Part shown: one piece after another, positions 40,380 to 54,823 of the stretch
Layout: each line of letters starts with the position of its first letter
How positions within the stretch are numbered: the stretch's first letter is position 1
Assembly (NCBI RefSeq): GCF_001485435.1
Contig: NZ_BCMS01000001.1
Span: 1,683,501 to 1,747,500 of the forward strand
Length of the DNA stretch: 64,000 nt
Origin: Deinococcus grandis
GTDB taxonomy: Bacteria; Deinococcota; Deinococci; Deinococcales; Deinococcaceae
Reading direction: 5' to 3'
Program-made: the position numbers and the translations under genes
The notes under the pieces: generated by a model
Told to the model about the DNA's origin: nothing
What the model saw: the letters and a program-made list of their open reading frames with translations, nothing else
The model's database searches: none

Positions 40380-41692
40380 CCGACGCCCTGCCCGGCAGCG
40401 GTGAGCCGCTGCGCGTCCTGCACCTCGAGGACAGCGAACTCGATCATGAACTCGTCACCATGCATGTCGAGACGGAACTGCCCTGGCCGGTGGACTTCAC
40501 GCGTGTCGAGGACGAACCGGAGTTCCTGCGGGCGCTGAGCGAGGTTCGCCCCCACCTGATCCTGAGTGATTTCGCGCTGCCCAGCTACGACGGCCTGAGT
40601 GCCTTCCGGGCCGCGCACGCGCAGGCGCCCAGCGTGCCGTTCATCATCGTGACCGGCGCGATGGGCGAGGAGACGGCCGTGGACACCCTGCGTGAGGGCG
40701 TCACGGACTACATCCTCAAGCAGCGCCTGGAGCGGCTGCCGTCCAGCATCCGCCGCGCGCTGAACGAGGTCGAGACCCGCACGCAGCGGGAACGGGCCGA
40801 GCGCGAGGTCCGCGAACTGAACGACCGGCTGCGCGCCCGCCTGGACGAGGTCGAGCGGCTTCGCAACACCGCCGAGCGGCAGAGTCAGCGTCTGGAGATC
40901 CAGGCCAAGCAGCTCGAGGAGGCCCTGAACCTCCAGAAGACGTTCCTGGCAGAGACCAGCCACGAGCTGCGCACGCCCCTGACGGCCCTGCACGGGTACC
41001 TGCGCCGCGCCGAGCGCGAGGCGGGCGGCAGTCAGACCCTTCAGGACGCGCAGCGCGTCGCGGAGAACATGACGCGGCTCGTGAACGACCTGCTGCAGCT
41101 GTCGCGCGGGGAGCTCGTGCAGAGCATCGAGATGCACTTCACGAACCTGGGGAACCTGCTGCGGCAGGTGGGCCGCGACTACGGCGTGCAGGCCCCCGAG
41201 GGCAACTACGAGATCGTGGGGGACCCGGGCCGCCTGACGCAGGTGTTCGTGAATCTCGTGACGAACGCGATCCGCGTGACCGGGAACGCGAATCTCGTGC
41301 GGCTGGAGATGGAACCCCGCGCGGGCGAGATCGAGGTGCGGGTCGTGGACCGCGGGCCCGGCGTGCCGGACGCCGTCAAGCCGCGCATCTTCGACAAGTT
41401 CTACCGGGGCAAGGAGGCCGGGTCGGCCGGGCTGGGCCTGACGATCGCGCAGCAGGTCGTCACCGCGCACGGCGGCGTGATCGACGTGACCGACACGCCG
41501 GGCGGCGGCGCGACGTTCCGCGTGCGCCTGCCGGAACTGGAAGAGGACGCCGGGGACGACTCGGACGGCCTAAGCGACCTGAAGGGCATGGACGACCTGG
41601 ACATGGCTGCGCCGGGCATGCCCGACACGAGCGACGCGGACGGCCTGCCCGGACAGGCCCACAGTGACGGGCCGCGCGGGACGCTAGCGTGA
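40376..41692 (+). CDS. Hybrid response-regulator / histidine kinase (REC N-terminal)
   Basis: 438 residues. An N-terminal receiver (about 12-130; acidic pocket LEDSELD, phospho-Asp in LILSDFALPSYDG, Thr in VTGAMG, Lys in YILKQRL) is followed by a coiled coil (130-195), HisKA (AETSHELRTPLTALHGYLRR) and HATPase_c (VFVNLVTNAIRVTG, DRGPGVPD, GLGLTIAQQVV). The C-terminal 50 residues are acidic and disordered-looking. Having the receiver before the kinase suggests it takes phosphate from the CHASE-PAS kinase encoded just upstream and passes it on. ATG overlaps the upstream stop (ATGA). Confidence 0.9.
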   Translation: MTDALPGSGEPLRVLHLEDSELDHELVTMHVETELPWPVDFTRVEDEPEFLRALSEVRPHLILSDFALPSYDGLSAFRAAHAQAPSVPFIIVTGAMGEETAVDTLREGVTDYILKQRLERLPSSIRRALNEVETRTQRERAEREVRELNDRLRARLDEVERLRNTAERQSQRLEIQAKQLEEALNLQKTFLAETSHELRTPLTALHGYLRRAEREAGGSQTLQDAQRVAENMTRLVNDLLQLSRGELVQSIEMHFTNLGNLLRQVGRDYGVQAPEGNYEIVGDPGRLTQVFVNLVTNAIRVTGNANLVRLEMEPRAGEIEVRVVDRGPGVPDAVKPRIFDKFYRGKEAGSAGLGLTIAQQVVTAHGGVIDVTDTPGGGATFRVRLPELEEDAGDDSDGLSDLKGMDDLDMAAPGMPDTSDADGLPGQAHSDGPRGTLA

Positions 41693-41696
41693 CCGC

Positions 41697-42095
<399 letters not shown>

Positions 42096-42120
42096 CCCAC
42101 GGCGGGCACTGACCCGGCCC

Positions 42121-42153
42121 GCGCGCCCCCGATCTGTTCAGCCGGGGGCGCGC
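42121..42153 (+). terminator. Hairpin after the OsmC-family gene
   Basis: GCGCGCCCCC (42121-42130) pairs with GGGGGCGCGC (42144-42153). No T-tract. Confidence 0.6.
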
Positions 42154-42247
42154 CCATCATGGCTGGACCAGTCAAGGCTGGGCGCGTCGTGGGTGGCGTC
42201 TGCACGTCCCTTCGGGCGCCGGTGTGGCCGGGTGGCAGAATGCGCGC

Positions 42248-43231
42248 GTGACGACCGGCCCTCTGAATGACCGCCCCGCTGACCCCTCTCCCCTGCTGGC
42301 CCTGGATATCGGGGGGACGAGCCTGCGTGCGGCGCTCGTGCAGGGCGGGCGGGTGCTGGACCGCGTGGAGGCCCGCACGCCCCGCCCGGCCACGCCGGAC
42401 GCGGTGATCACAGCGGCGCTGGAGCTGGCGCGGCCCCTGGCGGCGCGGGCCGGGGCGGTGGGCGTGGCCTGCGCGGGCGCGGTGGCGCGGGGGCGCGTGA
42501 CGGCCACGGCCACCCACACGTTCCCCGGCTGGGTGGACATTCCCCTGGCGGAGCGGCTGGGCGCGGGGCTGGGCCTGCCGTGCGCGGCGCTGAACGACGC
42601 GCGGGCCGCCGCGTGGGGCGAGTTCGCGGCGGGCGCAGGCCAGGGCACGACCGAGTTCATGTTCGTGACGGTCAGCACGGGGGTCGGGGCGGGTCTGGTG
42701 CTGGGCGGGCGGCTGCATCTGGCCGGGAACGGCCTGGACGCCGAGCTGGGCTTCGTCACGGTTCCGTCCCACTGGCACGCGGGGGCGCTCACCCCGGCCG
42801 GTCAGCTGGCGCCGCTGGAGTTCGAGTCGAGCGGCACGGCCCTGAACGCCCGCGCGGCGGCGCTGGGCTTCGCGGATGCCCGCGCGCTGTGCGACGCCGC
42901 CGACGCCGGAGACGCAACGGCAGACGCGGAGTACCGGCACTCGGCGGCGGGGCTGGCGTGGAAGATCGCGGACATCGCGGCGCTGCTGGGCGTGACGCGC
43001 GCAGCGCTGGGCGGCAGCGTGGGCCTGCGCCCCGGCTACCGGACCCGCGTGCAGGAGGCGCTGGCGGCGTTCCCGGAGCGCTACCGGCCCGAGGTCGTGC
43101 ACGCGGCACTGGGCGCGGACGCCGGGCTGATCGGCGCGGCGCTGTGGGCGGCCCGCTCGGCCCGGCATGGTGAAGCGCAGGACGGTGGAGCGCAGGACCC
43201 CTCGACCCGGGACGCCTCAGCCCAGGGGTGA
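42248..43231 (+). CDS. ROK-family sugar kinase lacking the zinc motif
   Basis: 327 residues. ATP site LALDIGGTSLRAAL (17-30) and catalytic Asp117 in AALNDARAAAWGEF are intact, with VSTGVGAGLVLGG in the middle, so it should phosphorylate a hexose or N-acetylhexosamine. The usual GH...CxCGxxGCxE zinc motif is absent: the position reads ELGFVTVPSHWHAG, then EFESSGTAL, without cysteines. GTG start six bases after CAGAAT (42236-42241), a leaderless start. A low-complexity tail (DGGAQDPSTRDASAQG) ends it. It overlaps the convergent small gene by 15 bases. Confidence 0.85.
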   Translation: MTTGPLNDRPADPSPLLALDIGGTSLRAALVQGGRVLDRVEARTPRPATPDAVITAALELARPLAARAGAVGVACAGAVARGRVTATATHTFPGWVDIPLAERLGAGLGLPCAALNDARAAAWGEFAAGAGQGTTEFMFVTVSTGVGAGLVLGGRLHLAGNGLDAELGFVTVPSHWHAGALTPAGQLAPLEFESSGTALNARAAALGFADARALCDAADAGDATADAEYRHSAAGLAWKIADIAALLGVTRAALGGSVGLRPGYRTRVQEALAAFPERYRPEVVHAALGADAGLIGAALWAARSARHGEAQDGGAQDPSTRDASAQG

Positions 43232-43438
43232 GCGGGCGCCGGTGATCCAGCCGTCCTGCACGGCGCAGTAGGGACTCTGGAGCAGCGTGATCAGGGTGCG
43301 GGTGTCCTCGCCGGGGTGCGGCGTGACGGGGTGCCACTGCCCGGCGCACTGCACCTGGAGCCGGTAGTCGGGCGGCGCGGGCTGCACGCGGTAGTTGCCG
43401 ATGGGGTGGGTGCCGCTGGGCAGGGTGGGGACGTGCAT
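43217..43438 (-). CDS. Small hypothetical protein
   Basis: 73 residues, start chosen because GGAGG lies six bases before the ATG. The sequence has YRLQVQCAGQWHPVTPHPG and LLQSPYCAVQDGWITG, with two cysteines and no known domain. Its 3-prime end overlaps the convergent ROK gene by 15 bases. Function unknown. Confidence 0.6.
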   Translation of the reverse strand: MHVPTLPSGTHPIGNYRVQPAPPDYRLQVQCAGQWHPVTPHPGEDTRTLITLLQSPYCAVQDGWITGARSPLG

Positions 43439-43677
43439 GCTGAACCTCCGGGTCGGGGGCCGCGCGGGGGCGCTGGCCCAGGCTGATGGTGCAGCGCGTG
43501 GCGTGACTGTGGCGTGACTGCCGGGCGGCGGACAGCCCACCTTTCAATTGACAGGAAAGTGGTGCCTTTCAGCGACCGCCCCGCACCTCAGGAATCGCCA
43601 TTTTGAGCGTCTGACAGCGTGTTTCCTCACCCCCCAGGCGGGTGTGTTAGCCTCGCGGCAACCACAAGGAGGTCCGT

Positions 43678-45252
<1,575 letters not shown>

Positions 45253-45255
<3 letters not shown>

Positions 45256-45391
45256 TCTCGACTCCGGTTGAAAGGTTTGCAAAAACGTTCAACCCGAGCG
45301 GATGCGAGCAGGAGCGAAACGGGTTCCGGACGTGGAGTTGGCAGATCGGTGATCTTCCGATCTGTCAATGAAACAAACGGAATCCGTATGA
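45253..45391 (+). repeat. Stop-codon-linked inverted-repeat element (family 1), copy A
   Basis: 139 bp. Read in the direction of pruA it opens TGATCTCGACTCCGG, whose first three bases are the pruA stop, and closes CGGAATCCGTATGA; the ends are imperfect inverted repeats. Internal hairpins: GGTTGAA/TTCAACC near the start and CAGATCGG (45342-45349) with CCGATCTG (45357-45364), loop 7. Copies B (47700-47838) and C (54664-54823) share the layout. Confidence 0.8.
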
Positions 45392-45408
45392 GGGCGCGCG
45401 GGGTCGGG

Positions 45409-45756
45409 TCAGGGTTGCCCACGCAGCCACGCCCGCCCCGCCGCCTCGTCCGGCACGAAGCGGATGAGGGAATGGCGGGCGTGCTCGCGGGCCAGTTCCG
45501 CGAACCGCTCGCCGTACCGGGCCGGGTCGGGCACGACCACCGCGACGGGCAGGCGATAGTTCACGAACTTCTGGAACAGCTCGCCCAGCAGGCCCGTCCG
45601 CAGATTCAGGAAGTCGGCGCCCAGGTCCGTGTCGTGCAGCAGGAGGCCCGTATGCCCGAAGATCGCGCCCACCACGTCTGGAGTATCGGCGGCGGCCTGA
45701 AGCGTCAGGCCCAGGTCGGGCAGGGTCGTGACCTTGTCGGACGGTTGGGGTTCCAT
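45409..45756 (-). CDS. DUF4180-like protein
   Basis: 115 residues, matching the DUF4180 pattern (FLNLRTGLLGELFQKFVNYRLPVAVV, then FAELAREHARHSLIRFVPD). Function unknown. The ATG at 45756 is six bases after GAGAAT (45763-45768), a leaderless-type start; GGGAGG also sits directly before it, too close for a ribosome site. It is divergent from the DinB-like gene with only 43 bases between the starts. Confidence 0.7.
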   Translation of the reverse strand: MEPQPSDKVTTLPDLGLTLQAAADTPDVVGAIFGHTGLLLHDTDLGADFLNLRTGLLGELFQKFVNYRLPVAVVVPDPARYGERFAELAREHARHSLIRFVPDEAAGRAWLRGQP

Positions 45757-45799
45757 CCTCCCATTCTCGTTTCTCGCCGCAATCTGGGACACTGGTCGC

Positions 45800-46300
<501 letters not shown>

Positions 46301-46334
46301 ACGCCCGGCCCTGCGCGGGCCGGAAAGGATAGTT

Positions 46335-47639
<1,305 letters not shown>

Positions 47640-47652
47640 TCCACACAGGAAG

Positions 47653-47685
47653 AGGGGCCGGTGGGCGTCGCTGCCCCCGGCCCCT
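47653..47685 (+). terminator. Hairpin after the aminotransferase gene
   Basis: AGGGGCCGG (47653-47661) pairs with CCGGCCCCT (47677-47685), with inner GGGC/GCCC. Likely terminator facing repeat copy B. Confidence 0.6.
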
Positions 47686-47699
47686 CCCCTGTTGTCCTC

Positions 47700-47838
47700 G
47701 TTTGCGGATTCCGTCTGTTTCGTTATCAACCCGGAACCTCACCGGGTTGCCAACTCCACGCCCGGAACCCGCCCTGCTCCTGCTCGCTCCGCTCGGATTG
47801 AAGGGTTTTTACAAAACCTCCAATCGGAGTCCGTATTA
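47700..47838 (-). repeat. Stop-codon-linked inverted-repeat element (family 1), copy B
   Basis: 139 bp. On the minus strand it opens TAATACGGACTCCG; the TAA is the ilvC stop codon (47836-47838). The far end reads GCGGATTCCG on the plus strand. The internal hairpin CAACCCGG (47727-47734) / CCGGGTTG (47742-47749), loop 7, sits in the same place as in A and C but differs at three paired positions that all keep pairing. Confidence 0.8.
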
Positions 47839-48846
47839 GACTTCCAGCGCCTTCTTGTTGATGAAGGGCATCTTGTCGCGCAGTTCCTTCCCGACGACTT
47901 CCAGGGTGTGGTCGCGCATCTTGCCGCGCTGCTCCTCCATGAAGGGGAAGCCGGCCTCGGCGTCGGCGATGAAGCGCTCGGCGAACTTGCCGGTCTGGAT
48001 GTCCTGGAGGACGCGGCCCATCTCGGCTTTCGTCTCGGCGGTCACGACGCGGGGACCGGTGACGTAGTCGCCGAACTCGGCGGTGTTGCTGATGGAGTGG
48101 CGCATGCCCTCGAAGCCCTTCTCGTAGATCAAGTCGACGATCAGCTTGACCTCGTGCAGGGTCTCGAAGTACGCGATTTCGGGCTGGTACCCGGCTTCCA
48201 CCAGGGTCTCGAAGCCCGCCTGGATCAGGTGGGTGACGCCGCCGCACAGGACGCTCTGCTCGCCGAACAGGTCAGTCTCGGTCTCTTCCTTGAAGGTGGT
48301 TTCCAGCACGCCGGCGCGGGTGCAGCCGATGCCGTTCGCGTACGCCAGGGCGATGTCGCGCGCCTTGCCGGTGGCGTCCTGCTGCACGGCGAAGATGCCG
48401 GGCATGCCCGCACCGTCGGCGTAGACGCGGCGCAGCATGTGGCCGGGGCCCTTGGGCGCCACGAGGAACACGTCCACGTCGGCGGGGGGCGTGATGCGGC
48501 CGAAGTGCACGTTGAAGCCGTGCCCGAACGCCAGGGCCTTCCCGGCGCTGAGGTTCGGGGCGATGCTCTGCTCGTACACCCTGGGCTGCTGCTCGTCGGG
48601 GATCAGGAGCATGATCACGTCGGCTTCCCTGGTGGCGTCCTCGATGCTGGCGACGCGCAGGCCGGCCTGTTCGGCCTTGGCGCGGCTGGCGCTGCCGTCA
48701 CGCAGGCCGACGACGACGTTGAAGCCGCTGTCCCGCAGGTTCTGCGCGTGCGCGTGCGCCTGGCTGCCGTAGCCGATGATGGCGATCAGCTTGTTCTCGA
48801 TGGGGGCGGTGCTCACGTCGCGGTCGTAGTACATTTTTGCAGCCAT
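47836..48846 (-). CDS. ilvC: Ketol-acid reductoisomerase
   Basis: 336 residues, class I length. It isomerises and reduces acetolactate or acetohydroxybutyrate with NADPH in valine and isoleucine synthesis. The nucleotide motif IIGYGSQAHAHAQNLRDSG is at 24-42, and the metal-binding acidic residues lie in ILEx-type segments such as LFGEQSVLCGGV and YFETLHEVKLIVDLIYEKG. AGGAG precedes the ATG at about 10 bases. It follows ilvB-ilvN, separated from ilvN by 111 bases containing a hairpin repeat. Its stop codon is the end of repeat copy B. Confidence 0.96.
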   Translation of the reverse strand: MAAKMYYDRDVSTAPIENKLIAIIGYGSQAHAHAQNLRDSGFNVVVGLRDGSASRAKAEQAGLRVASIEDATREADVIMLLIPDEQQPRVYEQSIAPNLSAGKALAFGHGFNVHFGRITPPADVDVFLVAPKGPGHMLRRVYADGAGMPGIFAVQQDATGKARDIALAYANGIGCTRAGVLETTFKEETETDLFGEQSVLCGGVTHLIQAGFETLVEAGYQPEIAYFETLHEVKLIVDLIYEKGFEGMRHSISNTAEFGDYVTGPRVVTAETKAEMGRVLQDIQTGKFAERFIADAEAGFPFMEEQRGKMRDHTLEVVGKELRDKMPFINKKALEV

Positions 48847-48905
48847 GTTCGGGATTCTCCTACAGAAAGGGATTTCAGGGTCTGGGCGGGCTAGGCGGGT
48901 TCAAA

Positions 48906-48957
48906 GAGGTTGATGGTTGATCGGTTTTCTTTCAACCATCAACTTTCAACCATCGAC
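48906..48957 (-). repeat. GATGG hairpin repeat (family 2), copy after ilvN
   Basis: GTTGATGGTTGA (48909-48920) pairs with TCAACCATCAAC (48932-48943); a third unit TCAACCATCGACC touches the ilvN stop codon. On the minus strand it begins right after the stop, as in the gap and VanW copies. Confidence 0.75.
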
Positions 48958-49553
48958 CTAGAACAGATTGGGAACGTGGCGGGCGCGTTCCTCGCGCGGC
49001 TGGACTTCCAGGGTGGGTTGCAGGGCCTGCGTTTCGCCCTCGTGGTAGACGTGGGCGGGGATGTCGGCGTTGCTGCCACGGGTCAGGGCGATGCGGCCGG
49101 TGCGCATGGTCTCCAGAATGCCGAAGGGGCGCATCTGTTCGATGAACGCGGTGATCTTGCCCTCGTCGCCGGTGACTTCGAACGTGAGGGCGTGGCGGCC
49201 GACGTCCACGATGCGGCTGCGGAAGTCCTCGGCGATCTGGCGGACCTCGACGCGGCTCTCGGGGGTGATGGCGACCTTCACGAGGACCAGTTCGCGGTCC
49301 ACGTACTTCTCGAGGCTGTGGTCGATGATCTTGACGACGTCGTGCAGTTTTTCCAGCTGGCGGATGGCCTGTTCGACCACGCCGCGGTCGCCGCTGACGA
49401 CGATGGTCATGCGGGACACGCCGGGGTGCTCGGTGCTGCCGACCGAGAGGCTGCGGATGTTGTAGCCGCGGCGGCCGAACAGGGCGGTGATGCGGGTCAG
49501 GACGCGGGGTTCGTCGCGCACCAGGATGGACAGCAGGTGGTCTCGGGTGTCGG

Positions 49554-49557
<4 letters not shown>
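48958..49557 (-). CDS. ilvN: Acetolactate synthase small (regulatory) subunit
   Basis: 199 residues. The N-terminal ACT domain (about 7-80: HLLSILVRDEPRVLTRITALFGRRGYNIRSL) binds valine for feedback inhibition of IlvB, and the C-terminal domain (ALTFEVTGDEGKITAFIEQMRPFG) activates it. The ATG overlaps the ilvB stop by four bases, so the subunits are translationally coupled. The frame open to 49731 is antisense-like and not used. A short charged tail ends NLF. Confidence 0.95.
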
Positions 49558-51302
<1,745 letters not shown>

Positions 51303-51329
51303 GGTCTCCTCCGTGCCTGCGCTCGTATG

Positions 51330-51358
51330 AAAAACCCCCACCCGGGTGTGGGTGGGGG
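51330..51358 (-). terminator. Attenuator hairpin in the ilvB leader
   Basis: On the minus strand CCCCCACCC pairs with GGGTGGGGG (51350-51358 and 51335-51343 on plus coordinates), loop 6, followed by five T. It lies 20 bases after the leader peptide stop and 28 before the ilvB start codon. A GGGGG run inside the leader peptide codons 12-14 could pair with the CCCCC arm as an antiterminator. Confidence 0.85.
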
Positions 51359-51378
51359 TGTGCGGGTCGGCGGTACGC

Positions 51379-51432
51379 CTAGCCTCGGACTCCCCCGATG
51401 CTAAGAAGTACCACCACGATCGCCGCGTTCAT
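51379..51432 (-). CDS. ilvB leader peptide
   Basis: 17 codons encoding MNAAIVVVLLSIGGVRG. Eight of 17 residues are Ile, Val or Leu, with five in a row (codons 6-10), the hallmark of a branched-chain attenuation peptide. The ATG is only six bases after TATGTT, so the peptide would be translated from a leaderless mRNA. Stop TAG is followed by the attenuator hairpin. It is too short to appear in ordinary gene calls. Confidence 0.85.
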   Translation of the reverse strand: MNAAIVVVLLSIGGVRG

Positions 51433-51438
51433 GTGTTC

Positions 51439-51468
51439 AACATAGGCTCCCGCCTGAACCGGGTGCAA
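51439..51468 (-). promoter_or_regulatory. ilvB promoter
   Basis: On the minus strand TTGCAC (51463-51468), 18-base spacer, TATGTT (51439-51444), six bases before the leader peptide ATG: a strong sigma-70-type promoter with transcription starting at or next to the AUG. An insertion sequence lies about 50 bases upstream of the -35. Confidence 0.75.
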
Positions 51469-51538
51469 GGCGCGTCTAGACCGCCGGGCGTTCCGGCGCC
51501 GGGAACAAACGGACGTTATTGATTCCTGCGCAACTGGG

Positions 51539-52060
51539 TCACAGCCGAGCTCCATGCAGGAGGCGCCTTGGAAGCTCAGCCGCTCGCACTTTCCGCCACG
51601 CCACGGGCAATCGGGCCTTCAACGTCTGAAGATCTGACGGGCAGAAGTTCGCGAGGACATGCTGCTTCACATACGCCCACACCGGCTCAATCGGATTCAG
51701 TTCAGGCGCGTATGGCGGGAAGTACACCACCGACAATCGAGGTTCAGCTGCAACGAAGGCGCCCAGCGCCTTCGTCTTGTGAATGCGGGCGTTATCGAGC
51801 AGTACCGTGATCGATCCAGAAATGTGACGCAACAGATGCGACAGAAACGACAGGACGTGTGCGCCGTTGATCGACGCTGGATGCGTGTGTTGCAGAAACT
51901 GTCCCGTCGTGGCGATCGCTCCAATCGTCGACACGCTGTCCCAGCGGTACTTGGACACCAACACGGGCGTCTGACCACAGGGGGCCCAGGTGCGGGTCAC
52001 GGTGGGCTTCAAGCTGAAGCCCACCTCATCGATGAAGACGAGTGTTTCTCCGGCCTCAAC
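51539..52060 (-). CDS. IS630-family transposase, catalytic part (orfB)
   Basis: About 173 residues if read from just after the A9 run; an ATG inside at 52024 would lose the first catalytic residue. DDE triad: Asp in LVFIDEVGFSL, Asp in TVLLDNARIHKT, and Glu in PYAPELNPIEPVWAYVK, all intact. It has no ribosome site of its own, so it is expected to be made as a fusion to orfA by a frameshift or transcriptional slippage. Confidence 0.88.
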   Translation of the reverse strand, partial: VEAGETLVFIDEVGFSLKPTVTRTWAPCGQTPVLVSKYRWDSVSTIGAIATTGQFLQHTHPASINGAHVLSFLSHLLRHISGSITVLLDNARIHKTKALGAFVAAEPRLSVVYFPPYAPELNPIEPVWAYVKQHVLANFCPSDLQTLKARLPVAWRKVRAAELPRRLLHGARL

Positions 52061-52541
52061 TTTTTTTTTCCAACTCGGGCACCGTGGTGTCCACCCAGGT
52101 GACGAGGGCCTCCTGATCCTGTTCTCGTGCCCGCCTCATCGGTTTCTGTGGTGTGAATCCCCACTGCCGTAAGAGCCGACTGAGGTGATCGACGTCGTAC
52201 CACACGTCGTAGGTCTGGCCGATCAGCTCGCGCACCTGTGGGCACGTCCAGCGGGCATTCGGGGCCTGCGCGGGGCCCGGCCCCGCGCTGAGGATCGTCA
52301 TGATCTGGGCGATCTGAGCGTCTGTCAGTCGTGGTGTGCGGCCTGGAGCAATGGTGGCTTCAAGAGAGCCCTGTGTGCGCAGACGTTGTCGCCATCGTCG
52401 AACGGCACTGCTGCTGACGCCGCACCGTTCGGCGATCTGGGTGGAGCTGAGCTCCCCTGCGCGGAGATACGGCTCAGCGAACAGTCGCCGTTCTTCCATC
52501 TGTTCGCGGGTCCACCGGGTGGGTTGCCAGGCTGGCGGCAT
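52056..52541 (-). CDS. IS630-family transposase, DNA-binding part (orfA)
   Basis: 161 residues. An N-terminal helix-turn-helix (SSTQIAERCGVSSSAVRRWRQ, about 32-52) and a second winged-helix region (SLEATIAPGRTPRLTDAQI; LIGQTYDVWYDVDHLSRLL). It ends ELEKKS at the A9 run (52061-52069), a few bases inside orfB. Joining to orfB needs a net +1 shift (or -2), obtainable by transcripts with one A fewer. ATG six bases after TACGAT, so even the IS uses a leaderless-type start. Confidence 0.88.
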   Translation of the reverse strand: MPPAWQPTRWTREQMEERRLFAEPYLRAGELSSTQIAERCGVSSSAVRRWRQRLRTQGSLEATIAPGRTPRLTDAQIAQIMTILSAGPGPAQAPNARWTCPQVRELIGQTYDVWYDVDHLSRLLRQWGFTPQKPMRRAREQDQEALVTWVDTTVPELEKKS

Positions 52542-52610
52542 GCCCTCATCGTACCCCTCTCGTTACGCTCCAACGCAGGAATCAATAGTGCGGTGCGTTG
52601 AAAGTAAACA

Positions 52611-52658
52611 GTTGATGGTTGATGGAGTTCGATTCCATCAACCATCAACTCTCGACCA
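52611..52658 (-). repeat. GATGG hairpin repeat (family 2), copy after vanW gene
   Basis: GTTGATGGTTGATGGA (52611-52626) is perfectly complementary to 52634-52649. On the minus strand it follows the VanW stop directly and contains GTCGAGAGTTGATGG, nearly identical to the copy after gap. It lies just outside the IS right end. Confidence 0.8.
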
Positions 52659-54362
<1,704 letters not shown>

Positions 54363-54663
54363 CGCAGGCAGTGTAAGGAAGTTCACGCGTCCGTGATTGA
54401 GGATTGTGCACGTTCGCCAGACAGGTGCCACTTCATGAAGCCTCCGTCAGACTCCCGACTCAACTCTGTCCCGCAAGGCCGGACGGAATTCTCCGGAGCT
54501 TACCCACAGCCCATCGAACCACCGCCTCAATACGAGGGTCACACCCGAGCGCACGCTCATCCAACCGTCACCCTCGCCCGCCCCTCACGACCCGGCAGCA
54601 GAGGAAGAGCAACAGGCCCACGCCCACCCGCTGGGGGAAGGCGTGAGCCTGGAGAGGCGACCT
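54363..54663. other. Gap of 301 bases without a recognised gene
   Basis: It lies upstream of the vanW gene and ends at repeat copy C. It is less GC-rich than its surroundings. An open plus-strand frame from 54435 runs into the repeat, but it has no ribosome site, -10 box or known motif, and I do not call it a gene. Confidence 0.5.
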
Positions 54664-54823
54664 TAATACGGCTTCCTTTTGTTGCGTGATCAGATCGGAA
54701 GACCACCGATCTGTCCACTCCACGTCCGGAACCCGATTCGCTCCTTCTCTGCGGAGCAGCTCTACGAGTCGCATCCGCTCGGGTCGAAAGATGTTGCACA
54801 ACTTTCAACCGGAGTCCGCATTA
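54664..54823 (-). repeat. Stop-codon-linked inverted-repeat element (family 1), copy C
   Basis: 160 bp. On the minus strand it opens TAATGCGGACTCCGG; the TAA is the stop of the lysJ-like gene (54821-54823). The other end is TAATACGGCTTCC on the plus strand. Hairpin CAGATCGG (54691-54698) / CCGATCTG (54706-54713), loop 7. It is longer than A and B because of about 21 extra bases near 54750-54772. Confidence 0.8.

Larger units (their letters stand above)
51519..52585 (-). mobile_element. IS630-family insertion sequence
   Basis: 1067 bp. Ends are inverted repeats starting TTGATTCCTGCG (left at 51519; right complement ending 52585), flanked by TA on both sides (51517-51518 and 52586-52587), the target duplication of IS630/Tc1 elements. 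It carries two transposase frames on the minus strand joined by an A9 run. It sits between the ilvB promoter and the vanW gene and disrupts no recognisable gene. Confidence 0.92.

Noticed and set aside
52009..52245. Third frame in the IS630 element across the A9 run
   Set aside because: It is the -1 frame and stops after a few codons past the run; the DDE residues are in the other frame.
54435..54689. Open plus-strand frame in the gap upstream of vanW
   Set aside because: No -10 box, ribosome site or motif, and it ends inside repeat copy C.
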